From: Burkholderia sp. Ac-20379
Lineage (GTDB): Bacteria > Pseudomonadota > Gammaproteobacteria > Burkholderiales > Burkholderiaceae
Assembly (NCBI RefSeq): GCF_017104645.1
Contig: NZ_JAAGPF010000020.1
Location: forward strand, 1-45,623
Length of the DNA: 45,623 nt
Direction: 5' to 3'
Shown here: positions 8,455 through 17,516 of the stretch, piece by piece
Numbering within the stretch: position 1 is the first letter of the stretch
Layout: each line of letters begins with the position of its first letter
Program-made: the position numbers and the translations under genes
The notes under the pieces: model-generated
Told to the model about the DNA's origin: nothing
The model's database searches: none
The model's input: the letters and a program-made list of their open reading frames with translations, nothing else

Positions 8455-9660
8455 TCAGACGTTCAGCTTGCGCATCACCTTCGGCGCGGTCGCGGCGACG
8501 ATCGCCGCGCAGAGCGCCACGATCCACAGGCCGACGGTGAGGCCGGCCGCCTGCGCGACGCCGCCGATCACCACCGGCCCGAACATCAGCCCGAAATAGG
8601 CGAGGCCCGCGACGTGCGCCAGGCCCTCGGCCGGCGAGATGCCGGCCACGCGCGCGGCGGCGGCGAACAGCAGCGGCATCATGTTGGCGAGGCCGAGGCC
8701 CATCATCATGAAGCCGATCAGGGCGGGCGCCGGTTGCGGCAGCAGCAGCGCGCCGACCATCCCCGCGCAGGCGAAGCTCGCGCTCGCGAACACCAGTTGC
8801 GGCGCGCCGAAGCGCGAACGCACCACGTCGCCCGCGAACCGGCCGACGGCCATGCCGCCCGAGAACGCCGCGTAGGCCGCGCTCGCGAACGCCGGCGTGG
8901 CGGCCACCACGTCGCGCATGTAGACGGTGGCCCAGTCGTACATCGCGCCCTCGGCGATCAGCGACACCAGCGCGATCGCGCCGAGCATCCAGAGCGCCGT
9001 CGAGCGCCAGCGGTTCGCCGATTTGCCGTGCGCCGCTTCGTCGTGCGGCACATGCGGCAGCACGGCCGGGCACGCGACGATCAGCACCACCGCGCACATG
9101 GCCGAGGCCAGCGCCAGATGCACGGCCGGCGTCATGCCGGCCGACAGCGCCGCGCCGCCGAGCGCGGCGCCCGCCATCCCGCCGATGCTGAACATGCCGT
9201 GCAGCATCGAGATGATCGGCCGGCCGAACGCGATTTCGACGGCGCTCGCCTCGGCGTTCATCGCAACGTCGAGCGTCGCCATCGAAAAGCCGAACAGCAT
9301 CAGCACGAGCACCAGCAGCGGGTAGGTCGGCGCGAGCAGGATCAGCGCGCCGAACACGCACATGCCGAGCCCGCCGGCCAGGCAGGCGCTGCGCGTGCCG
9401 ACGCGCGCGATCCATTTCGCGTTGGTCGTCATCGCGACGATCGAGCCGATCGCCACCGCGAGCAGCGCCAGCGACAGCATCGCCGGGCTCAGCGCGAAGC
9501 GGTCGCGCACGGTCGGCACGTGCACCCCCCACGACGCGTACATCATGCCGGCGACGAAAAACAGCGCCATGGTGGCCGCGCGCGCGCGGCGGCGGGCGGA
9601 ATCGGTGAGATCGCGATGGGCGGCGGGCAGCGGCGGAAGCCGGGAGGAATGGTCGGACAC
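8455..9660 (-). CDS. MFS transporter (YbjJ-like)
   Basis: Major facilitator of about 401 residues with 12 predicted helices. The first helix carries AGMMYASWGVHVPTVRDRF, and the second helix ALLAVAIGSIVAM is followed by the loop motif of the family. The overall pattern resembles the uncharacterised YbjJ group; the substrate is unknown. I chose the GTG at 9660 (VSDHSSRL) because the upstream 80 codons look non-coding; an ATG 29 codons later is the alternative. It is transcribed away from the HugZ-like gene at 9843, with a shared promoter region. Confidence 0.88.
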   Translation of the reverse strand: MSDHSSRLPPLPAAHRDLTDSARRRARAATMALFFVAGMMYASWGVHVPTVRDRFALSPAMLSLALLAVAIGSIVAMTTNAKWIARVGTRSACLAGGLGMCVFGALILLAPTYPLLVLVLMLFGFSMATLDVAMNAEASAVEIAFGRPIISMLHGMFSIGGMAGAALGGAALSAGMTPAVHLALASAMCAVVLIVACPAVLPHVPHDEAAHGKSANRWRSTALWMLGAIALVSLIAEGAMYDWATVYMRDVVAATPAFASAAYAAFSGGMAVGRFAGDVVRSRFGAPQLVFASASFACAGMVGALLLPQPAPALIGFMMMGLGLANMMPLLFAAAARVAGISPAEGLAHVAGLAYFGLMFGPVVIGGVAQAAGLTVGLWIVALCAAIVAATAPKVMRKLNV

Positions 9661-9842
9661 GGTGAGCTCGGCAGCGCGCGGCGCGGCGCTGGACGGCCGG
9701 CTCGCACGGATCGGGTTGTTTTTGAATGGCGCGGATGCGCCCGGCGCGGGCGATGGGCGACAATGCGCGCAAGCGTCCGATTCTAGCGGAGCGTCGTGGC
9801 GGCTGCGCGACCCCGCGCGGCGCGCTTGCCCCAGGGAGCCGC

Positions 9843-10511
9843 ATGAATATTTCCGCCGACTTGCCGATTCATCTGCTGCATCGCCGGCAGAGCGCCACAC
9901 TCGCGACCCAGGCGCGCGAGCCGGCCGGCTTTCCGTATCCCACCGCCGTGCCGTATGCGACCGACGCGCGCCACCGCCCGGTGGTGCTGATCAGCGCGCT
10001 GGCCGAGCACACGCGCAACCTTGCCGAGGATCCGCGCGCGGGCCTGCTGGTGGCCGATGGTTCCGACGACGGCGCCGGCGCCGGCGTGCTCGAGGCCGAG
10101 CGCATGACGCTGGTGGGGCGCTGCGCGCGCGTCGATGCCGATCCGCATCTGGCTGCGCGCTATGTGCGTTACCACCCCGATGCGGCGCGTTATCTCGAAC
10201 TCGGCGATTTTGCGTTTTGGGCGCTCGATTGCGAGCGGCTGCGTTTCATTGGCGGCTTTGGCCGGATGGGCTGGCTCGATGGCCGGCAACTCGACGCCTT
10301 GCCGCCGCTGTCGTTCGACGAGGAGCAGGCCGCCTGGGCGCTATATCCGAATAAATCCAGCGAATGCGAATTGGCCGGCGTGGATCGTTATGGCGCCGAC
10401 TGGCGAATCGCGGGCCGTTTGCGGCGCACGCCGTTTGCCGAGGCGGCCGCCGATTTCGATCAACTCGGCGCTTCTTTGCATGCCGTGGCGAGCGGATTGG
10501 TGTTGTCCTGA
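9843..10511 (+). CDS. HugZ-like FMN-binding split-barrel protein (pyridoxamine 5'-phosphate oxidase family)
   Basis: The protein has 222 residues. ATG at 9843 follows AGGGAG. The N-terminal split barrel is recognisable: LLHRRQSATLAT, GFPYPTAVPYATD, PVVLISALAEHTRN, DPRAGLLVAD and MTLVGRCARV, followed by YLELGDFAFWALDCERLRF and GGFGRMGWL. This layout matches heme-utilisation protein HugZ and related general-stress FMN proteins. A heme role is possible but no heme uptake genes lie nearby. It diverges from the MFS gene. Confidence 0.82.
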   Translation: MNISADLPIHLLHRRQSATLATQAREPAGFPYPTAVPYATDARHRPVVLISALAEHTRNLAEDPRAGLLVADGSDDGAGAGVLEAERMTLVGRCARVDADPHLAARYVRYHPDAARYLELGDFAFWALDCERLRFIGGFGRMGWLDGRQLDALPPLSFDEEQAAWALYPNKSSECELAGVDRYGADWRIAGRLRRTPFAEAAADFDQLGASLHAVASGLVLS

Positions 10512-10942
10512 AAGAGAATTGCGACATTTCCGAAAAATACGGACGTATCTTTTTGCTCGCCGCCGGGGCCGTCCAAGTAAGTATCCAGCAAGCTTTCGCA
10601 CTTTTTCGGTGCACTCGATCGCATGCAGTTTTCATCGCAACCTCCCGCTCGATGACAACTTTTAAATCGAAAAGCCGTGCCCGTTGCGTGCTTTGAAAGT
10701 ATGAATATATGAACCATTCCTGCCTAATCGATTGTGTCAATCATTTAAGCGGTAATTGAATTGTTGAACACGCTGCCGGCGCGTTGGCGATTAATCACAA
10801 TCTTGCACACATATTTGCGCGAACGGTGATTCCCACGTTTGCTTTTTGTGCTAACCTCTGGCTCCATAATCCGAGGCATCAATACATGAAAATGGGTTAG
10901 CTGGCACAGACCGGCTCCGTTTAGTCAGAGAAAAGGAAATAT
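10512..10942. other. AT-rich intergenic region upstream of the H-NS-like gene
   Basis: This 431-base stretch has clearly lower GC than its neighbours, with runs such as TTTTAAATCG, TATGAATATATG and GATTAATCAC. No convincing ORF is present. It probably contains the promoter of the gene at 10943; CATAAT at 10865-10870 is the best -10 candidate but lacks a good -35 at normal distance. AT-rich DNA of this kind is a likely target of H-NS itself, so autoregulation is plausible (inference). Confidence 0.5.
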
Positions 10943-11236
10943 ATGTCTTCTTACAAGGACCTTCTCGCGCAGCGAGAAAAGCTGGAGAAGCAAATCGAGG
11001 AAGCCAAGGCGAGCGAATATGCCGAGGTCCTCAACGATGTGAAGCAGAAGATCTCCGATTACGGTTTCTCGCTTGCCGAGCTTGGCCTCAGCCGGGCCAA
11101 GGCAGTCAAGGCTGGCCGGGTTCGCGCCGGTGTTGCGGCAAAATACCGCGATCCCGAATCGGGTTCGACCTGGTCGGGCCGTGGCAAGCCGCCGCGTTGG
11201 ATCGCCGGTAAGGATCGCGAGCAATTCGCAATCTGA
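10943..11236 (+). CDS. H-NS family nucleoid-associated protein
   Basis: DNA-binding protein of 97 residues in the short H-NS class common in Burkholderia. The N-terminal half (about 1-45) is a charged coiled coil, MSSYKDLLAQREKLEKQIEE, for oligomerisation. The C-terminal half has the H-NS DNA-binding core YRDPESGSTWSGRGKPPRWI with the GRGKPPRW loop that inserts into the AT-rich minor groove. ATG at 10943 follows AAAGGA with 5-base spacing. Burkholderia genomes carry several paralogues; which one this is cannot be told. A terminator follows. Confidence 0.95.
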   Translation: MSSYKDLLAQREKLEKQIEEAKASEYAEVLNDVKQKISDYGFSLAELGLSRAKAVKAGRVRAGVAAKYRDPESGSTWSGRGKPPRWIAGKDREQFAI

Positions 11237-11285
11237 ATCTCGAGGCAGCACTTTAAGGCGGCTTAAGTCTGCCTTAAGAAAAGCA

Positions 11286-11325
11286 AGGGCCATTCACTCC
11301 GTCAAAGGAGTGCGTGGCCTTTTTG
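11286..11325 (+). terminator. Terminator of the H-NS-like gene
   Basis: GGCCA-tt-CACTCC pairs with GGAGTG-cg-TGGCC (11288-11300 with 11307-11319), then TTTTT. A separate inverted repeat, TTAAGGC/GCCTTAA (11253-11259 and 11271-11277), lies between the stop codon and this terminator. Confidence 0.88.
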
Positions 11326-11524
11326 TTGACCTATTGAGAAAAATAGGGAAGCATCATGTCTAGTCAATTGGCGGCATGATCGCCGGGCTAATGGTACGTT
11401 GCGGCGCGACGCGCATTCGCGTCGATCCATAAGCGCCTGATTTGCCGGGTTTTTCCTAAGTGCGTCAACAGACGGACAGCGTCTGCTTGATGGAATCTAA
11501 GAATTACTGATTGCATTGGTAATC

Positions 11525-12670
11525 ATGGCCATATTTACCGCTGATGCGCCCGATGACGAAAAGCATGCAGTGGCGCGCAAGAGCACCGGCGTCAGCATTG
11601 CGCTCAATGTGGTGCTGGCCGCATTGCAGATCGCAGTCGGGGTAATCGGGCATTCGCAGGCCTTGATTGCCGACGGCGTGCATTCCCTGTCCGACCTGAT
11701 CTCGGATTTCATCGTGCTGTTCGCCAATCGGCATAGTGGCGCAAAGCCGGATGCCGATCACAATTACGGCCACAGCCGATACGAAACCGTCGCGTCGTTA
11801 TTACTGGGCGGGATCCTGATTGCCGTGGGTATCGGCATGCTGTTGCGCGCCGGCGAGCGGCTCGTGAATCTCGATGCGATTCCGCCCGTGCATGCGGTGG
11901 CGCTTGCCGTGGCCGCATTGGTGGTGGTGTCGAAGGAGGCGCTGTTCCGCTACATGCTGCGCGAGGCGCGGCGCGTGCGTTCGGCGTTGCTGGTCGCGAA
12001 TGCGTGGCATGCGCGCTCCGATGCGGCGTCGTCGCTGGTGGTGGCGATCGGCATCGTGGGCAGCCTGGCCGGCGTCAAGCTGCTCGACCCGATCGCGGCG
12101 GCCATCGTCGGCTTCATGGTGGCGCGCATGGGCTGGACGTTCGGCTGGGACGCGCTGCAGGATCTGTCGGATCGCGCGCTCGACGCCCAGGCCGCCGACG
12201 AGATTCGCGCGCTGCTGGCAGCCACGCCCGGCGTGCGCGGCGTGCACGAATTGCGCACGCGCAAGATGGGCGACGCGGCGCTGGTGGATGCGCACATCCT
12301 TGTCGATCCGATGATCTCGGTATCGGAAGGGCACTGGATCGCGGAGACGGCGCGCGCCCGCGTGCTCGACGATCCGCGCGTGCTCGATGCGCTGATTCAC
12401 GTCGATCCGGAAAACGACGCGGTCTGGCGGCGGCCGGCGCTGGCGCTGCCGGCGCGCGGCGACGTGGCGGCACGCATCCATGCCGCGCTGAGCGAACTCG
12501 GCGTGCGCGCCGCATCGATGCAATTGCATTACCTCAGCACGGGTTTGGAGATCGATCTGACGCTCGCGGGCGACCCGGCGCCGATCGACGCGGCCGCGTT
12601 GCGCGAGCGGCTCGGCGCGCGGCGTCTGGGCATCGCGCGGGCGCTGCCCGGCGACGAGCGCGGCGCTTGA
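11525..12670 (+). CDS. Cation diffusion facilitator (CDF) metal exporter
   Basis: Inner-membrane proton/metal antiporter of 381 residues. The two metal-site motifs are present: the helix 2 segment ADGVHSLSDLISDF (HxxxD) and the helix 5 segment WHARSDAASSLVV (HxxxD). Six transmembrane segments occupy about residues 20-215, followed by a cytoplasmic ferredoxin-like domain (GVRGVHELRTRKMGDAALVD) and an extra about 80-residue C-terminal extension. The HD-HD pair suggests zinc or iron rather than manganese, but specificity is not certain. ATG at 11525 is used; its Shine-Dalgarno is weak. Confidence 0.93.
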   Translation: MAIFTADAPDDEKHAVARKSTGVSIALNVVLAALQIAVGVIGHSQALIADGVHSLSDLISDFIVLFANRHSGAKPDADHNYGHSRYETVASLLLGGILIAVGIGMLLRAGERLVNLDAIPPVHAVALAVAALVVVSKEALFRYMLREARRVRSALLVANAWHARSDAASSLVVAIGIVGSLAGVKLLDPIAAAIVGFMVARMGWTFGWDALQDLSDRALDAQAADEIRALLAATPGVRGVHELRTRKMGDAALVDAHILVDPMISVSEGHWIAETARARVLDDPRVLDALIHVDPENDAVWRRPALALPARGDVAARIHAALSELGVRAASMQLHYLSTGLEIDLTLAGDPAPIDAAALRERLGARRLGIARALPGDERGA

Positions 12671-12695
12671 GCCGGCTATCGCGGCGCGCTTGCCG

Positions 12696-13154
12696 TTACA
12701 GCGGCAATTGCGTATCGAACTTGATTTCGCGCAGCACGACGCTCGTGCGCACCTGCGAAACGGCCGGGATCTTGAAGATCCGTTCGTGCAGGAAGACGTC
12801 GTAGGCCTTGATGTCGGGCGCGACGATCTTGAGGATGTAATCGGCTTCGCCGGTGGTGCTGTAGCACTCGGTCACTTCGGGGCAGGTGGCGATCTCGCGT
12901 TCGAACTGCTCGACGCCGCCCTCGTTGTGGCGCGTCAGGTGCACGTGCGCGAGCGCACACACATGCAGGCCGAGCTTTTCGCGATCGAGCAGCGCCGTGT
13001 AGCGCTGGATCACCCCCGATTGCTCCATGTCCTTGATGCGGCGCCAGCACGGCGTGCTCGACAGGCCCACTTGATCCGAGATTTCCTGCACCGAACGCCG
13101 CGCGTCGAGTTGCAGCAGGCGAAGGATTTTCTGCGAAAACGAATCGAGTATCAC
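12696..13154 (-). CDS. Lrp/AsnC family transcriptional regulator
   Basis: Feast/famine regulator of 152 residues. The N-terminal helix-turn-helix includes LQLDARRSVQEISDQVGL and SSTPCWRRIKDMEQSGVI; the C-terminal ligand-binding RAM domain has HVCALAHVHLTRHN, CPEVTECYSTTGEADYIL and FKIPAVSQVRTSVVL. GTG at 13154 with an upstream GGGAGA is the start. It converges on the CDF gene with only 25 bases between, so its target is more likely elsewhere. The amino-acid ligand cannot be named. Confidence 0.95.
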   Translation of the reverse strand: MILDSFSQKILRLLQLDARRSVQEISDQVGLSSTPCWRRIKDMEQSGVIQRYTALLDREKLGLHVCALAHVHLTRHNEGGVEQFEREIATCPEVTECYSTTGEADYILKIVAPDIKAYDVFLHERIFKIPAVSQVRTSVVLREIKFDTQLPL

Positions 13155-13248
13155 CTGCGTCTCCCGGAGGGCGGCTGGAACGCCTCATGGTAGTGGGGCA
13201 AGAAAACTCGTGCAATGGATGTCGCGGATGCGAGGGAGTTTTGCTTCG

Positions 13249-13290
13249 CGATGCGGCGGAGCGGGTGATTTCTGCCGCTCCGCCGCATCG
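13249..13290. repeat. Perfect 16-bp stem-loop downstream of the exonuclease gene
   Basis: CGATGCGGCGGAGCGG (13249-13264) is exactly complementary to 13275-13290 around a 10-base loop. It lies about 30 bases past the stop of the minus-strand gene at 13318. There is no T-tract on either side, so it may protect the 3' end of the message or act as a terminator of unusual form. Confidence 0.5.
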
Positions 13291-13317
13291 GCCCGCGCTG
13301 GGCGCGCGGCCTATTTG

Positions 13318-13938
13318 CTAGTTACCGGCGCCGGGGCTTGCCGGGGCATCCGCGCCGGCGGCGGCCTGGTCGAACGCGGCTTGCCGCTTGCGCAGGTCGG
13401 CCAGCATGTTGCAGAACAGCGCGCCCTGTTCGATCGCGTCGTCGAGCGCCACGTGCGTGTGCGGATGATCGTCGAACCAGTGCTTCGGGAAGCGCGGCTT
13501 GATCGCCTTGCGATAGGGCAGGCCGGTCAGCGCGAACGCCAGCGTCTTGATGTCGAGCGCCGACCACGAGAACGGGCAGCGCCCCGCGAACCGCATCATG
13601 TACCAGAACATGTGCGTGAAATCGAAGCCGGCCGGCATCGCCACGAACACCGGCTTGCCGGGCAGCGCTTCGACCCATTCGACATAGGCGACCAGCGCCG
13701 CCTCGGGCGCCTGCAGATCCTTCCGGCAGGCGGCCCAGGCTTCGGGCTGGGTTTTCCACCAGGCTTCCTGCACCGGATGCGGGCTCGCGCCCGGCAGCGT
13801 TTCGAGATTCGCCGAGAACGTGGCGATCAACTGCTTGTCTTCGGTGAAGGCGGCCGAGGCGAAGCTCAGCATCGAGTGCGGGCCGGGGATCGGGCCGTCG
13901 GCCTCCACGTCGGTGCTCACATAGATTTCACCGCTCAT
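13318..13938 (-). CDS. DEDD-type 3'-5' exonuclease family protein
   Basis: Protein of 206 residues related to the exonuclease domain of DNA polymerase III epsilon and RNase T. The Exo I motif is [12 protein letters not shown] (residues 8-19); Exo II is probably [14 protein letters not shown] (D near 107), and the C-terminal [11 protein letters not shown] gives the Exo III HxxxxD. It could trim nucleic acid ends, but the substrate is unknown. Its ATG overlaps the stop of the metallo-hydrolase gene (ATGA at 13935-13938), so the two form a coupled operon. Confidence 0.85.
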   Translation of the reverse strand: MSGEIYVSTDVEADGPIPGPHSMLSFASAAFTEDKQLIATFSANLETLPGASPHPVQEAWWKTQPEAWAACRKDLQAPEAALVAYVEWVEALPGKPVFVAMPAGFDFTHMFWYMMRFAGRCPFSWSALDIKTLAFALTGLPYRKAIKPRFPKHWFDDHPHTHVALDDAIEQGALFCNMLADLRKRQAAFDQAAAGADAPASPGAGN

Positions 13939-14582
13939 CCGAACCTCCGGTCCGACACGAACGGATTGGTTTCGCGCTCCTGGCCGAACGTCGACACCGG
14001 GCCGTGGCCGGGCACGAACGTGACGTCGTCGCCGAGCGGCCAGAGCTTTTCGCGGATCGAGCGCACCAGATCCTCGTGATTGCCGCGCGGGAAATCGGTG
14101 CGGCCGATCGAGCCGGCGAACAGCACGTCGCCGACGATCGCGAGCCGGTGTTCGCGGCTGAAGAACACGACGTGACCGGGCGTGTGGCCCGGGCAGTGAT
14201 AGACCTCGAGCGTTTCGTCGCCAACCGTCAGCGTGTCGCCGTCGACCAGCCAGCGGTTCGGCTCGAACACCTGCGCGTCGCCGCTGAAGCCGAAGCGTTG
14301 CCCTTGCGCGGGCAACTGCTCGATCCAGAAGCGCTCGTCTTCCTGCGGCCCTTCGATCGGCACGCCGTAATGCTCGGCGAGCGCCTTCGCACCGGCGCAG
14401 TGATCGATGTGGCCGTGCGTGACGAGCACTTTCTCGACCTGGGCGTTCTGCCGCTCGACCTCGCCGCGGATCACGTCGAGATCGCCGCCCGGATCGACGA
14501 CGGCGGCGCGGCCCGTTTTTTCGCAGACGATCAGCGAGCAGTTCTGCTGGAACGGCGTGACCGGTATCAACGTGACTTTCAT
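13935..14582 (-). CDS. Metallo-beta-lactamase fold hydrolase, YcbL/glyoxalase II-like
   Basis: Cytosolic metallo-hydrolase of 215 residues. It starts [17 protein letters not shown] and carries the two-metal motif [10 protein letters not shown] (about residues 59-68), plus [29 protein letters not shown] and VPGHGP with the remaining metal ligands. The short length without a full glyoxalase II C-terminal domain points to the YcbL type, which in enteric bacteria shows glyoxalase II activity. First gene of a two-gene operon with the exonuclease homologue. Confidence 0.92.
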   Translation of the reverse strand: MKVTLIPVTPFQQNCSLIVCEKTGRAAVVDPGGDLDVIRGEVERQNAQVEKVLVTHGHIDHCAGAKALAEHYGVPIEGPQEDERFWIEQLPAQGQRFGFSGDAQVFEPNRWLVDGDTLTVGDETLEVYHCPGHTPGHVVFFSREHRLAIVGDVLFAGSIGRTDFPRGNHEDLVRSIREKLWPLGDDVTFVPGHGPVSTFGQERETNPFVSDRRFG

Positions 14583-15231
14583 GGGGTTGGTGCGTAGGCG
14601 GGAAAGGCTCGATTGTACTGGCTCGTCCGCCCGCGCGTGCCCGGTGCCGGCCGTGCGGCCGAAGCCGAACGGCTGCGGCTCGCCGCCGCAGCGGCCGTGC
14701 CCGGGATTGCGTCATAGTGAGAATCAATCAAGGGGCCAGGCCGATTTTCGGGCGGCTCATTTCGTTTATGTATAATGCGACCCATTGTGCGCGGGTCATC
14801 CGCGTGTTCAAGCAGGCGTTCAGGCACCGCAAAACGGGCCGATACGCCGTCAAGCACTAGCCGCCGGTTCTCTCGGCGGCGCATCTCGGTACCGATCAAT
14901 CGGTGCTCACGTCTTGTCCGGCCGGGCGTTACGCGCGCCCGCCGCGGCCATGCTGCCGCATGCCGGATGAGGCCTATGCCGCCGTTCCTGCCCGTTGGCC
15001 TCACGCGACGCGCGCGAACTGTCTGTCATGTTCGATGGCGGCATTTGGGGTCTGGCCAGGCTGCCGGGGATAGGCTGAGCCAGACGTGAAAGCTAATCAG
15101 GACGGTCGCGGCAAGTACGACAGCCGCACCAGTGCAAGCCGCTTGCTCGCAACGGGCAGGGGCGTGCGCGCATATCCGTCCGGGCCGCATTTTCAGCAGT
15201 TGCGCGGCCCGCACCCATAGGCGACACGTCG
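14583..15231 (+). other. Long structured leader region upstream of rlpA
   Basis: No convincing protein gene is seen in 649 bases. A TATAAT box stands at 14771-14776 without a good -35. Downstream are several perfect stem-loops: CCGCCG/CGGCGG (14861-14866, 14874-14879), ACCGAT/ATCGGT (14891-14896, 14899-14904) and TGAGGCC/GGCCTCA (14968-14974, 14997-15003). A short basic frame ends in TAG at 14858-14860, directly before the first stem. TGAGAATCAATCA at 14718-14730 faintly resembles a Fur half-site. The region could be a 5' leader of about 450 nt or a separate RNA gene. Confidence 0.4.
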
Positions 15232-15849
15232 ATGAAATTTCGATTGCCGAGGCAACTCGGTTCAGTAGCAATGGTGGTGGCGCTCACAGGTTGCGCCATG
15301 CCGCCGAACGCCGATCAGGCGTCCAACAACAGCAACCCGAAGGATGCGCTGCGCACGGCTTCCGCCGGTGCAGCCGACGACGACAGCAAGCAGGCGAATT
15401 TCGATTCGGCGCTGGCCACTCTGCCGGCCACCGACACCGACGACGCGAAGCGCGCATCGCTGGCCGATGCGAAGCCGATCGACGCCGCCGATGTGTCCGA
15501 CTTCCGCCAGACGGGCCGCGCCTCGTGGTATGGCCGCGCCTTCCACGGCAAGCGCACCGCCAACGGTGAGCGCTTCGACATGAACGAGCTGACCGCCGCG
15601 CACCGCACGCTGCCGCTGTCGTCGTACGTGAAGGTCATCAACCAGTCGAACGGCAAATCGGTGATCGTGAAGATCAACGATCGCGGGCCGTTCGCGCGGG
15701 GCCGCGTGCTCGATCTGTCGTACGCGGCAGCCAAGGTGATCGGGGTGGTGAAGGCCGGCACGGCGCGCGTGAAGATCGTGGGCTTGTCGCCGGAACAGGC
15801 GCGTATCGCGCGCGACGAAACGGTGGCGTCGAACACCAACTCGCACTGA
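15232..15849 (+). CDS. rlpA: RlpA-like septal ring lytic transglycosylase lipoprotein
   Basis: Outer-membrane lipoprotein of 205 residues. The signal peptide has lipobox VALTGC with the lipidated Cys at about residue 22. A low-complexity linker follows, then the double-psi beta-barrel domain (about 95-185): GRASWYGRAFHGKRTANGE, AHRTLPLSSYVKV, IVKINDRGPFARGRVLDLS. In Pseudomonas, RlpA cleaves naked glycan strands at the septum. The SPOR domain found at the C-terminus of many RlpA proteins is absent here, so septal targeting would need another route. It is preceded by an unusually long leader. Confidence 0.92.
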   Translation: MKFRLPRQLGSVAMVVALTGCAMPPNADQASNNSNPKDALRTASAGAADDDSKQANFDSALATLPATDTDDAKRASLADAKPIDAADVSDFRQTGRASWYGRAFHGKRTANGERFDMNELTAAHRTLPLSSYVKVINQSNGKSVIVKINDRGPFARGRVLDLSYAAAKVIGVVKAGTARVKIVGLSPEQARIARDETVASNTNSH

Positions 15850-15915
15850 GCCTCGGGCCGGCCAGATCCGGCGCCGTGGTGTGCTTGTGGTTCGTTTCAG
15901 AGAATGTGCAGAGTC

Positions 15916-15935
15916 GGCGTGACATCGGTCACGCC
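15916..15935. repeat. Stem-loop between the convergent rlpA and rsmI genes
   Basis: GGCGTGAC (15916-15923), loop ATCG, GTCACGCC (15928-15935). Perfect 8-bp stem with no T-tract; it may mark the shared 3' end of the convergent transcripts. Confidence 0.4.
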
Positions 15936-15979
15936 GCGAGATGTGATGCGCCGCGCGTTCGCGCTGCGTCCGGTTTTTC

Positions 15980-16858
15980 TCAGTCTTCCTTCAGTTCCAG
16001 CGCCCGCGCGTAGAGCGTGTTGCGCGATGCGCCCGTCATCGCGGCCGCCAGCTTCGCCGCGCTTTTCACCGGCACTTCCGACAGCAGCAGCTTGAGCAGC
16101 GCATCGTGCGCGTGCGGATCGTCGTCGCCCGTCTGCGCGGGCGCGCCCTGCACGACGAGCGCGAATTCGCCGCGCTGGCGATTCGCGTCGGCGGCGAGCC
16201 ATGCTGGCCCTTCGGCCAGGGTGCCGACGAACACGTCCTCATGTAACTTGGTCAGCTCGCGGCCGATCAGCAGCCGGCGCTCGCCGCCGAACGCCTGCGC
16301 CAGCGCTTCGACGGTTTCGACGATGCGGTGCGGCGCTTCGTAGAACACCAGCGCGTAGGGGTGCGCCTTCAGCGGTTCGAGCGCGGCGGCGCGCTGCTTC
16401 GGCTTGGGCGGCAGAAAGCCCGCGAACGTGAACGGGCCGGCCCAGTCGCCGGCGATGCTGACGGCCGCCGCCGCCGCATTGGCGCCGGGCAGCGGCACCA
16501 CCGGCAGCGCGGCGGCGCGCACCGCGTCCACCAGCTTCGCGCCCGGATCGGAAATGCCGGGCGTGCCGGCGTCCGACACGTAGGCGATGCGTTCGCCCGC
16601 GCGCAGCAACTCCACCACGCGGCCGGCGGCCTCGCGCTCGTTGTGCTCGTGCACGGCCAGCAGCGGCTTCGAGATGCCGTAGCGGGCGAGCAACTGGCCC
16701 GTGTTGCGCGTGTCCTCGGCGGCGATGCGGTCCACCAGCCCGAGCACGTGCAGCGCGCGCACGGTGATGTCGGCGGTGTTGCCGATCGGCGTCGCGACCA
16801 CGTAGAGCGTACCGGCCGGGTAGTGCTGCGATTGAGCGAGATCGAGGAGGGAAGTCAT
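15980..16858 (-). CDS. rsmI: 16S rRNA (cytidine1402-2'-O)-methyltransferase RsmI
   Basis: SAM-dependent enzyme methylating the 2'-O of C1402 in the 30S decoding site. The protein has 292 residues, starting [20 protein letters not shown]. Family blocks are [65 protein letters not shown] and [15 protein letters not shown], the tetrapyrrole-methylase fold. ATG at 16858 is backed by GGAGG. It diverges from yraN, the start codons sharing two bases, the same arrangement as in many proteobacteria. Confidence 0.97.
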   Translation of the reverse strand: MTSLLDLAQSQHYPAGTLYVVATPIGNTADITVRALHVLGLVDRIAAEDTRNTGQLLARYGISKPLLAVHEHNEREAAGRVVELLRAGERIAYVSDAGTPGISDPGAKLVDAVRAAALPVVPLPGANAAAAAVSIAGDWAGPFTFAGFLPPKPKQRAAALEPLKAHPYALVFYEAPHRIVETVEALAQAFGGERRLLIGRELTKLHEDVFVGTLAEGPAWLAADANRQRGEFALVVQGAPAQTGDDDPHAHDALLKLLLSEVPVKSAAKLAAAMTGASRNTLYARALELKED

Positions 16859-17357
16859 GGCGGAACGGATGCGCAAACGCGCGGCGGGCGGGACAAGCCA
16901 CGCATTGTGCCACGCGCGCGCGGCGCTGCCGCGCCCGGAGATGGGCGGCGGGCCGGCGGCCGATCGAGTGGCTGGCGAGGCGGACGAAGGCGCGTCGGGC
17001 CGCCCCGGTTCGACGCGCGTCGGCGCGCGATTCGAATGGCAGGCGCGGCGCTTTCTCGAACGCCGGCAACTGGCCTTCGTCGCGGCGAACCTCGTGGTGC
17101 GCGGCGGCGAGCTTGATCTCGTGATGCGCGAGCGCGACGGCACGCTGGTGTTCGTCGAAGTGCGCGCGCGCCGTCACGGCAGGCACGGTGGCGCGCTCGC
17201 CAGCATCGGCCCGCACAAGCGGCGGCGGCTCGTTGCGGCGGCGCACGTGGTGTGGGCGCGCTTCGGCGGATGCTGCGCGTGCCGCTTCGACGTGGTGGCG
17301 TTCGAGGCCGGGCGGCTGGTCTGGCTGCGCGACGCGTTTCGCGCCGACGACGTATAG
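16857..17357 (+). CDS. yraN: YraN (UPF0102) endonuclease-like protein
   Basis: The conserved UPF0102 domain starts near residue 58 with [17 protein letters not shown], then [21 protein letters not shown], i.e. the E..D..ExK-type core of a restriction-endonuclease-like fold, and CRFDVVAFE near the end. The biological role is unknown. From the ATG at 16857 the protein has 166 residues, longer than the usual about 120; the first 55 residues are Ala/Gly/Arg-rich, so a later start (for example ATG near 16940) is possible. It is followed by a SIS-domain gene and dolP, as in E. coli. Confidence 0.85.
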   Translation: MAERMRKRAAGGTSHALCHARAALPRPEMGGGPAADRVAGEADEGASGRPGSTRVGARFEWQARRFLERRQLAFVAANLVVRGGELDLVMRERDGTLVFVEVRARRHGRHGGALASIGPHKRRRLVAAAHVVWARFGGCCACRFDVVAFEAGRLVWLRDAFRADDV

Positions 17358-17516
17358 CCGGCCCGCGCTTCGCGTGTCTCGCGCCCGGTTCTTGTGTCGA
17401 GATGTAAAGGACGCGGCGGTGGCGGCCCTGGAGTACGGTAAACTCGCCGCACCCACGCTACCGCGCGGCTTGCCGCCGCGCTTCTTTCCGGGTTTCACGC
17501 TACACGCGATAGGACG

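Noticed and set aside
14713-14731. Fur-box-like TGAGAATCAATCA upstream of rlpA
   Set aside because: Only part of the 19-base Fur consensus is met, symmetry is poor, and no iron gene follows.
14768-14860. A 30-codon frame starting at the ATG inside TTTATGTATAAT
   Set aside because: The ATG overlaps the probable -10 element, so it would not be in the transcript; the remaining in-frame GTG has no ribosome binding site. Kept only as part of the leader finding.
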